Positions 56,031-64,000 of a DNA stretch of 64,000 nucleotides are shown piece after piece. Below the pieces are notes generated by a model that saw only the letters and a program-made list of their open reading frames with translations, did not search any database and was not told where the DNA came from. A program made the position numbers and the translations under genes. Source of the DNA: Sanguinoderma infundibulare (lineage: Eukaryota; Basidiomycota; Agaricomycetes; Polyporales; Polyporaceae); contig JAVLRN010000001.1 in assembly GCA_032821775.1 (NCBI GenBank), positions 3,596,001 through 3,660,000 on the forward strand, read 5' to 3'. Each line of letters begins with the position of its first letter. Position 1 is the stretch's first letter.

Positions 56031-57939
56031 ATGGCAGCCGACTTCGCTTTCGCCGTTCCTTCGACAATCCCACAGGACCTCCAGCTCATCCAGGACATCC
56101 TGGGCGACCTGCCATTGGCCCCCGTCCCACCAAAATCCAAGCAACCGTCTCACGAGCACGCAGACTCCGACGACGAGCATGGGACCGACAGTGATACAAA
56201 CAGCGAGAAGGAGGTCGAGGCGGATATTTTCGGTGGGGCAGAGGCGGACGGTAGGTGAGTTGTACACAGCCCGTTTTCTGCATCGGCTCTGACAAGATCT
56301 AGCCCTCCTTCGGAGTCTACCAGCGACTCCGAATCCTCCAGTGATTCTGACTCGGATTTAGACGAGGGACAAGAGGCCGAGAGACGCCCAGCGAAACAAA
56401 GGCGTCCTGCAGAGGATGACGACGACGATGGAGAGCCGGGAGCGACTTCCGAGGCCCATGTACGGACGAAGAACGAGCTGGTAGAGCTCGACGTCGCGGC
56501 ACCAGAGATATCGGAAGTCGGCCCCCACGAGCACCTGGAAAAGGTTGGCGAGGTTATGAGCATTGTCGACAACGTTGTCATCATCAAGGGCGTCCCTTCA
56601 CCGATTGCAAACCGGGGCTCTGAGAGAGCTCTCGACTCCGACACGCTGTTGGTTTTGGAGGATCGGAAAGTCTTGGGCTATGTACGTGTCATTCCTCCGT
56701 GTCATTGCGCTGAATGCCAACTGTCTGGTAGATTTTCGAGACTTTTGGGCCAACCAGCGAACCACTCTATCAAGTTAAATTCAGCTCCAAATATCCTCTC
56801 GATCCCGAGAAGGTCCAAGTTAGCCGACCGGTATTCCACGTCCCTGAGAAGAGCAATTACGTCTTCGTGCAGCAACTCAGACATCTGAAAGGAAGTGACG
56901 CTAGTAATGTTCACGACGAGGAGCCAGGAGAGGACGAAGTAGAGTTTTCAGATGATGAGGCTGAGGCCGCACACAAAAGAGCGCAGACCCAAAGGTATAT
57001 TCTACCGTTCTCGCGTTTCGAACGCGTCGTTTATTTTATGCGGTATTCAGGCGAGAGCAACAGCGCGGACGGTCCGGCTCAGTTGTCTCATCACGTCATG
57101 CGACACCCGTTCCGTCAAGCATGCGGGACCAGGACATGGTTGACGACCCCTACGGAGGAACATACGATCGTTCCCCGCCGCTTTCATACAGTGACATGGA
57201 CTATGGCGCTGGGTCGTCTCGTCCCGCCCCGATGCCTTACGATGATCCCTACTCGGATTCCTACGGTCTACCCCCACCTCAAATGACGGCTGAGGACGAG
57301 GATGCGCCAAGGTTGCCAGGTTCTCCCGGTTCACCGCGAGGACATGGCCGTGGACGAGGACACGGCAGTTTTCAACGACGAGAGGAAGGCGGCAGGGGTC
57401 GCGGTCGTGATCGACACCACGGTGACCGCGGTCGGGGGCGAGGGCGCGGACGTGGTCGTGGGAGCGATCACAGGCAAGGCTCTGGCGGCTGGTCAGGCAG
57501 GCAAGGCCCTTCGGCAGGGCATGAGCCTCAGCAGCCCCGTTCGCTATCGCCAGCCTCGCTCGCGATTGCACGAGCTACCGGTCAGTATTCTGATGGTTCG
57601 GCTGTCGATCAGTATGACCCCACAACGGCCATGGGTGCTGGATGGGGCTACCCTCAACACCCCATGCAGCCGATGCAGCAGCAGGAGGCGTTCGACTACT
57701 CTTTTGGCTTCCAGTTTCCTCACGTCCAGCCCCATATCAACCCTCGCTTTGCTGCCAACTTCGGGATGGCAGGCATGGGCATGGGCTACGGGGCATATGG
57801 TGGCCAGTCCGCTCCCTACAGCCATGATGCCTCGGGATATGCAGTCGGGAATAGTTCAGGCGGATGGGATGGAGGGGGACAATGGGGTACTACCTCGCAA
57901 GGGCCTCCTAACGAGGACGGTCAAAACCGACATACATGA
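56031..57939 (+). CDS. NAF1: H/ACA snoRNP assembly factor NAF1
   Basis: Nuclear chaperone that binds Cbf5/dyskerin and is later replaced by Gar1 during H/ACA RNP (and, in many eukaryotes, telomerase RNP) biogenesis. It starts at ATG 56031 (MAADFAFAVPSTIPQDLQLI). An acidic Ser/Asp-rich region leads to the Gar1/Naf1 beta-barrel: HLEKVGEVMSIVDNVVIIKG, DTLLVLEDRKVLGY-IFETFGP (split by an intron), PLYQVKFSSKYPLDPEKV, RPVFHVPEKSNYVFVQQL. Next is acidic EDEVEFSDDEAEAAHKR, then after an intron RREQQRGRSGSVVSSRHATP. The C-terminus is disordered, with an RGR/GRGRGRGRG box and Gln/Pro/Tyr/Gly-rich sequence, ending NEDGQNRHT, stop 57937-57939. About five exons. Confidence 0.9.
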
Positions 57940-58216
57940 TAGTGTACGCTGTCGCAGCCATTATCCAAAATATGTATTTGCTATCTATCGGGCCCGCTCT
58001 GACGTCATACAGTAGAATACACTGCAAGCGCCTGGCGTTGAGTGGATGAGGGCGACGGCCTCTGACTTGTCCGCATTTGGGCGGAACGCTTCTCAGTGTT
58101 CGGGCGCCAATGGGATGGCGGGGCCGCCAAACGGGAATTCAAGTCAACGCCGCCCTGCGACGCCCTCCCTCCCATCTCCCCCCAGCCCCCCATCGACACC
58201 CGAACGACAACCAGCC

Positions 58217-60607
58217 ATGGTCAGCGCCCGCAACGGCAAAGCTGCAGCCGTCAAGTCGCGCGCGGGCAGCAGCCAGCTGCCAACTCCATCCTCGTCGTCT
58301 CCCGCGCCTCTCCAACCATCTGCCATGGTCGCGGGAGCGGTTGTGGCCAAACAACCACCACCGGGACCGACGGAGAGTATTTCGACGCGGCAGCGGCGCG
58401 TGCAGCCCACGCGCTTGCGGCGCGGCGGGCCTGGCGTGGGCAGCTGCGAGAGCGACGTGATGATATTGGAGACGATGAAGCGCAGGTGTACGTCCTCCCT
58501 CCCTTGTCTTTTTAGCTCTGCCCCACCCCTCCGTCCCCCCTCCGTCCCGTATCCCTCTTCACCGTTTATGCTTCCCCCATCTCTCGTGCTTTTCCCGTGC
58601 TCACGCATGTGCGCGCAGTCGAGAACGAGCCCCTCATCCCCGCCACGACGCCCTTCCTGCTGACGACCAACTCGGCGCTCGTCCCTCCCCCTCCAAGTCC
58701 TCCTCCTGCTCCGAGTGTCGCTGCCCCCGGAGCTTCGACGTCGGCGGCGACGCATGCGCAGCTCAACACGCTCGCGTACGGCCGCTACTTCGACCGGCCG
58801 GAAGTGCGCAAGGCGTACATGGCGCAGCAGCTCATCCAGACCCCAGAGTTCACCGAGCTCCCCCAGGACGCGCACGTCGGCGGCCGCTTCCGCCCGCGCA
58901 ACTCGGAAGACGTTCGTCCCCCTCCACCTGTTGCTCCTGCCCGCGCACATGCACGTACTCACATGTCGTCTCCTTCTCTTTTTGCTTGCTTGCAATATAT
59001 CCCGCGTGCGTCGTGCACCGCCGCATGCCTGTCTACCTGTCGACCCCCCACCATGTTTCGTCTCGCGTCACACTGCGTCCCGCCGAACACCCGCAATGAC
59101 TTGCGAAATTTAAAAAAAACCATTGCAGGAGTCGGTAGACACGTCCGACTCGGCGTACGAGAAGCGCCACCGCAAGTACGAGACGTTCGAGAAGCGGCAG
59201 CGCCTGCGCGAAAAGGAGAAGCTCAAGCACGAGCACTACAAGCTCAAGGAGCGCATCGACCAGCTCCGCGGCATGGACACCGCCGCCTTCCTCGCCATCC
59301 CCGCCGCCGACTTTGCCGAGGCGCGAAACAACACTCCCGGCGCCGCTGCCCCCGTGACTGACTCTTCTGCGCCCCTCAGCGAGGCCGCGATGGATGCGGT
59401 CAACCTGCACGGGGCGGCGGCATACCATGAGGGCGAGCGCAGGCGGAAGGAGATGCTCGACGTCGCGATGTCGCTTGAGGAGCGGTACCGGACGCTGTTG
59501 CCCCCAGATAGGCGGTGGATGGAGAAGAAGGGGACGCCGAAGAGCAAGGGCGCGTCGGTGGAGGTTATTGAGGTTGAGGACGAGGAAGAAGAAGTTATGG
59601 AGATCGAGGACGAGGGTGAGGACGAACTAGTCGAGGAAGCGGTGGAAGAAGAGAAGAAGGCCAAGGTGGAGGTCGTAGCAGAGGCGGAGGCGAAGGCAGA
59701 GGAAGAAGAGGACGCAGTGGAGGACGAAGAGGAGGAGGACGAAGACGAAGAGGACGAAGAGGACGAAGAGGACCAACTAATCGACGACGAAGACGAGGGC
59801 GAGTCCGAGATCGACGTCGAGGAGATCGAGCAGCGCAAGTCGAAGCAGCTCAAGCTGCGCATCAAGTTCCCGCCGAGCATGCTCGCGTCCAAGCAGGAGT
59901 CGCCAAAGCCGTTCCCGACCCGCGGAGGCGGGAAGCAGTTCACGCTCTCGCCCTTCTTCAAGCACACGTCTGGCGGCAAAGGCCACACGACCAGCTCGCC
60001 TCCCCGCTCCGCGTCCTACGTGGACACGTACGGTCGCTACTCGGAATCGGAATCGGACGAAGAAGACACCTTCACCCCGCCGCCTGCCAAACGACAGCGC
60101 GTGCACGGAGGGTCCGCTTCCGTCTCAGCTGCCGCCGTCGTCAAGCCGACAAAATACACCAAGGGTACCAAAGCGTCGAAGGGCGCGAAGACGGCCAACG
60201 GCGCATACTCATGGCACGGCCGTGGAGAGTCGCGCTCTACAGCCTCAGCTGGTAGGCCCTCGCCCCGTGCTAGTAGTGCTTACGCAGCCACGAGATCTTA
60301 CGCGTCCTATGCAGGGCTTGCGGGCAGGAAGGAGCCGACGACGTGCGTGCTCATGGTCGCCGCGATCCGCCAGTCGAGCGCGCCGACGGCGCGCAAGACG
60401 CAGCGGCACGTCACCGCGTTTGGGTGTCGGGTGCCGCAGGAGATCGAGGAGGTGCGCGACTTCGTGATCCCACCGTACGTCCTGGGGGGCAAGAGCGCAG
60501 GCCGGGTGGCTGCCGAGCGCGCCGAGGCGTCGCGCAACGGCCACCACAAGCCAGGAGAGGACGGGTCCTGCTCGATCTCCGTCCAAGTCGACGATCCCGG
60601 AACATAG
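58217..60607 (+). CDS. PEHE-like chromatin protein (putative histone acetyltransferase complex subunit)
   Basis: Four exons. The start at 58217 (MVSARNGKAAAVKSRAGS; an in-frame start at 58046 exists) leads to a basic disordered region, then VENEPLIPATTPFLLTTNSAL. A conserved block follows: YGRYFDRPEVRKAYMAQQL, QTPEFTELPQDAHVGGRF. After an intron come DTSDSAYEKRHRKYETFEKR and EKLKHEHYKLKERIDQLRGMD. The combination of DTSD-(A)Y-KRH-KYE followed by a basic helix resembles the PEHE domain of MSL1/NSL1-type scaffolds. Next come a very acidic stretch (about 59565-59825), KLRIKFPPSML and a Ser/Lys-rich region. The end is QRHVTAFGCRVPQEIEEVRDF, with the stop at 60605-60607. The PEHE assignment is from motif memory and is moderate; a chromatin role is inferred. 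Confidence 0.6.
59565..59825 (+). repeat. acidic low-complexity (GAR/GAG codon) tract
   Basis: Near-continuous Glu/Asp coding with imperfect GAGGACGAA-type units inside the PEHE-like gene. The complementary strand appears as a long Ser run, which is a shadow. Confidence 0.8.
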
Positions 60608-60750
60608 ACTGCTGTCCAAACACTGTTTGTTGCAAGATGGTGATGGTGACGATGCTACCTCGCACGAGTTGTTTAACAATTATTTTTCCGTCGCAGCGTA
60701 TGTATAACGTATGTATTAACCGAATGCCAATACCCCCCTCCCCGAGTCGT

Positions 60751-61839
60751 CTATGCGGTTATAGTCGGAGCCGTTTTGCTCGTAAACTTCTTCACGATGT
60801 CCAACGCGCCAACGCGCCGCGGAGGCTTAACGCCCGGGTGCCGCGACAGGGTCAACTCTGCCAGCCCCAGAGGGCCGAGCTTCGTAACGTCGGTCTTGGG
60901 GAAGAGACGGGGGACGTGGCGGGAGTATTCGCCAGCAGTCCTCTCCAAGAGGCGCTGGACGCGGGCTTGGGAAGGAGTGACGGCTCGCGTGGAGGCGATG
61001 GGTGCCTGCTGGGGGGTCTCGACGGGGACGGGAGGCCCAAAGAGGTCCTCGATGTTGCCGAGCTCGATTTTCGCATTGGCAGGAGTGGGGGCGGGTGTCG
61101 GCTCTTCGACTTCCTCCGGCTCGGTAGGCGCGGCATCCTGGTCCCATTGTCGCGGCGCAAGCTGAGGACGGCCAGAACGGGCGGGCCGACGTTGCTGGCC
61201 GCCATTTCGCTGCTCGCTGTTGCGCTGAACGGCGTTTCGCTGCTCGCCGTTGCGCTGGAAGCCATTTCGCTGCTCGCCGTTTCGCTGGAAACTGTTTCTC
61301 TGTTCCCCGTATCGCTGAAAGCCATTTCGTTGCTCGCCGTTTCGTTGTTCGCCGTTTCGCTGTCCGCCGTTTCGCTGCTCGCCGCTCACTGCAAAGCCCC
61401 CGTCCGCGGAACGAGGACCGGCTTGTGCCTGGCCGTCACGGCGCAGTTCGTCGTTCTGATTGGGCGGGCGGGGCTGCTGTTGCGACTGCTGCCCATCTAC
61501 GCCGCCCTCCTGGGCTTGCCGCCTTGGACCCCGGTTATTGCCCCACTTCCTGGCTAGAGGATGGCATGCTCAGGAACTCATCCGCACGACGTTACGACTG
61601 CGAAACTCACCGAGGGAGATACCTCCAAGGTTGTCCACGAGGGGAATGGCCCTTTTCTTGGGCGCGGGCTCAGCTTGACCGTCAGAGCTCGCCTGCGGCT
61701 GCGGTTCTGGAGCCGCTTCTTGAGCCGCATCCGTGGAGTTGAATCGTGCGCATCGAGGGAGGCTCGCGATTGACGGCGCCGCGCTCCTTGTCAAGGAGAA
61801 TGCCGCTGACGGCAGCGAAGAGGGTAGACGTGCGAGCAT
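60751..61839 (-). CDS. mitochondrial protein with QRNG(E/F) pentapeptide tandem repeats
   Basis: Two exons. Exon 1 from 61839 begins [20 protein letters not shown], an Arg/Ser/Ala-rich presequence with an RFNST-like processing site. It continues with [18 protein letters not shown] and a strong GTGAGT donor. A 57-bp intron joins to [15 protein letters not shown], then a Gln/Asn-rich linker and 10-12 copies of a 5-residue unit ([10 protein letters not shown]). After the repeat come [51 protein letters not shown] and [15 protein letters not shown], stop 60751. The C-terminal 110 residues look folded and conserved; the middle is a repeat linker. A mitochondrial ribosome or RNA-associated role is possible from the basic/Asn-rich composition, but no family was recognised. 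Confidence 0.68.
61200..61383. repeat. 15-bp minisatellite encoding QRNG(E/F)
   Basis: About 12 head-to-tail copies, plus-strand unit CGTTTCGCTGCTCGC with substitutions (CGTTGCGCTG, CATTTCGCTGG and similar). All copies keep the reading frame and the Q-R-N core. Variation is concentrated in the fourth and fifth residues. Confidence 0.85.
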
Positions 61840-62044
61840 GCGGGAAAGCGCAGCCGGGACGCGGTCGTCCTCGGTGTGCTGGACGAAAGTGCGAAGCGAG
61901 CGTAGGCGCCAGGCGCGCGACGAGCCGAGCCTCTTCCCGGCCGCAGCGGAGGCGGCGCAAGCTCGGGCTTACTTGTACACACACCTCTGCCCCTCGTCCT
62001 CCCACTTTCCATCCCGCCATCCGCCCCTCTGGTCTCGGTCTGTC

Positions 62045-64000
62045 ATGGGCCGCCTTACTGGACGGTTGTTTGTATTCTTCACGACGTGTCTCATCTGCTT
62101 CATCGCCTACTCGGCCCAAATATTCGTCATCTGGCCATGGTACGGCCGGGAGCTCTCGATTGAGCTGCTGGAACTCCTGTTGCCATTCAAGTGAGTCCGA
62201 GGACCGCTCAGGATGTCTAGGCCTAACTCCGAGGCGACAGTGTTCTGGTGGCCTTGCTGTTGTGGAATTACCGTCTATGTGTTATTACCGATCCGGGAGG
62301 TGTTCCGCCGACTTGGGTGGGTTCTTAAACTCTCGGCAACGTGGTCGACTTTAAACGAGTTTCCAGAGACCAGACGTGAACGATGCGGACGGATATGAGG
62401 TCAAGAAATTGACCAGAGGGCCGCGGTACTGCCGGACATGCGAGAACTACAAGCCGCCTCGGGCACACCATTGTAGGCAATGTAAACGGTGCGTTCAGCT
62501 TCGCTAATCCGCTGTCCATTACTCACAGATGCTATCAGATGCGTTCTGAGAATGGGTACGAGTTATTCTCCCCGGGTTCGCTTGCGAACTAAGCGTCAGA
62601 TGCAGACCACCATTGTCCTTGGGTGAACAACTGCGTCGGTCATTACAACGTCGGACATTTTATCCGCTTCCTCTTCTACGTCGACTTCGCATGCACATAC
62701 CATTTCACCATGCTCACAAAACGCGTGCTGTATAGTACCACCTACTGGGTAAGCTTTGTTGCAATAGATTCGACCTAGTTATCCTTCATGACACGCGTCC
62801 AGGAAGAGCCAAGCGGGCGTGAGCTCATATTCATCGTCCTAAACTACGCAACGTGCATCCCCGTGCTTCTCGCGGTCGGCATCTTCAGGTGACGTGCTCA
62901 GCTTTATGTCTTTTCCATCCGCTGATTTCTTGCACCCCAGCCTATACCACTTCTACGCCGTATACAGCAATACCACAACCATCGAGGGGTGGGAGAAAGA
63001 CAAAGTCGCGACGCTAATCCGCCGTGGGAGGATACGCGAGGTACGCCCCCCGTCCCGCATCCACTGAAGTTTTACTCACATTCGTATCCCCCCAGATTAA
63101 GTTCCCCTACGTGAGTCTGAGTTTGAGTCTACCCGGCATACAACTTCTTCCGGTGTTCTAACCCTCCACCGGCTGCCTATAGAACTTGGGCGTGCGCCGT
63201 AACTTTGACAGCGTCCTCGGCTCTAACCCTCTCCTCTGGTGCTGGCCCAGCGCCCCGCCCGGAAACGGCCTCAAGTACCCGCTCGCCGACGGAGATGGTA
63301 AGTGGAATGAGTTCACGATGCGAAGGCCTGGGGGCGCGGACGGTGAGGACGACGCGTACGGCGTCGACGGCGACTATTTGCCCGAACCCTGACACGCACA
63401 CGACTCCAACACACCATAACGCGCGACACGAAAACGACACGACGACACACGATGCAGGTGTGCGACCTCCCCGAATCGCGCTCACGATGTAAGCACTCAT
63501 CCGCCACTCGCCGTAGCGCTACCGCTTCCTCGCGTCCCCCTCCTTCTGGGTCTTTTCCCCCTTTCTCCCTTCTAACCCCCAGCGAATACGCACGCTCACC
63601 CGCCCTACGTACAGACGAGGAGGGCGAGCCGTGGCCGCCCCAGGACCCCGACCGTTACATATACCCCGAGGACGACCCGGACCACAAGTTCGAGCTCCCC
63701 GCCTCGCCCTGGACGTACGAGAACGGCATGCTCAACCCCGGTCTCCGCCCGACAACGACGCGCCGGCGCACAGCGGGCTCCGCCCGCGCCAAGGCGGCCG
63801 AGGGCCCTTACGCCTCCGTCCCGCCCTACCACCCCGACTACCACCGGCAAGCGAGCCACGAGACGTACCCGGCCGACTCCTCGTCCGAAGACGACGACGC
63901 CGAGTACGCGCACCCGGGTCGCCCGCGCGAGTTCGTCAGGCAGGGCTCGGAGGGGTACGAGGTGAGGCCGATTGACAGGGAGGAGCTGCTCCGGCGGTAT
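62045..64000 (+). CDS. PFA4: DHHC palmitoyltransferase (PFA4-like), 3' end outside window
   Basis: Protein S-acyltransferase. The start at 62045 is followed by TM1-2 ([20 protein letters not shown] and [15 protein letters not shown]), [10 protein letters not shown], then the Cys-rich domain: [22 protein letters not shown], the 17-nt microexon CVLRM (62539-62555), and [19 protein letters not shown] with the catalytic Cys. TM3-4 follow ([21 protein letters not shown]), then the TTxE-type [13 protein letters not shown] motif, [18 protein letters not shown] and [15 protein letters not shown]. The cytosolic tail contains [19 protein letters not shown] and runs to [16 protein letters not shown] at the right edge. 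About ten introns; exon edges after 63290 are uncertain. ER localisation and chitin synthase as substrate are known for yeast Pfa4 and only inferred here. Confidence 0.88.

Noticed and set aside
59236..59988. Serine-rich minus-strand frame of 250 codons
   Set aside because: Complement of the Glu/Asp tract in the PEHE-like gene.
61200..61383. CRISPR-like regular repeat
   Set aside because: The unit is 15 bp, has no spacers, is in frame inside a gene, and the genome is eukaryotic.

Overview
The window looks like nuclear DNA of a filamentous basidiomycete, most likely an Agaricomycete (mushroom or bracket fungus). The reasons are many short spliceosomal introns (about 45-115 bp, GTRNGT donors, YAG acceptors), GC-rich coding sequence, dense genes on both strands without operons, an intron-containing nuclear-type tRNA, and lineage-typical families: a DUF6534-like membrane protein, an F-box/LRR fragment, a basidiomycete-type Zn2Cys6 factor and a fungal UCS protein. 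No transposon, rRNA gene, CRISPR array or secondary-metabolite cluster was seen. Gene models were spliced by eye from conserved motifs, so outer coordinates are firmer than internal exon edges, and start codons are often the weakest point.

Left third (1-24.5 kb): a PXA-domain (Mdm1/SNX-like) gene cut by the left edge; a divergent OAC1-type mitochondrial carrier; a coiled-coil protein of unknown function; a tRNA-Trp with a short intron; a short-chain dehydrogenase; a full BRCA2 homologue with BRC-like repeats and the OB-fold DNA-binding domain; an alkaline ceramidase; a 2-kb gene-poor stretch; a Gln/Pro-rich protein; a small secreted protein; a 2-oxoglutarate oxygenase with an apparent frameshift; mitochondrial EF-Ts; a taxilin that carries an internal SUMO-like domain; and UDP-GlcNAc pyrophosphorylase.

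Middle (26-46.6 kb): a secreted GH5 exo-beta-1,3-glucanase; a Zn2Cys6 transcription factor; a UCS-domain myosin chaperone directly upstream of, and co-oriented with, a class I myosin; a Ser/Pro-rich coiled-coil protein; riboflavin synthase; a small single-pass protein; a signal-anchored Ser/Thr-rich membrane protein; and the tRNA m1A58 methyltransferase subunit TRM6.

Right part (47-64 kb): a MAT2B/RmlD-type reductase; then a looser accessory pocket (about 48.5-56 kb) with a small secreted protein, a DUF6534-like membrane protein, and a decayed P450 tail abutting an F-box/LRR tail on the opposite strand. After that come the H/ACA assembly factor NAF1, a PEHE-like chromatin protein, a mitochondrial protein with a 5-residue tandem repeat, and a DHHC palmitoyltransferase (PFA4-like) cut by the right edge.

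Most genes are unrelated housekeeping neighbours. The functional pair is UCS chaperone plus myosin-I. The most unusual item is the taxilin/SUMO-like fusion. Two genes also contain microexons (12 and 25 nt in the carrier, 17 nt just before the DHHC motif).
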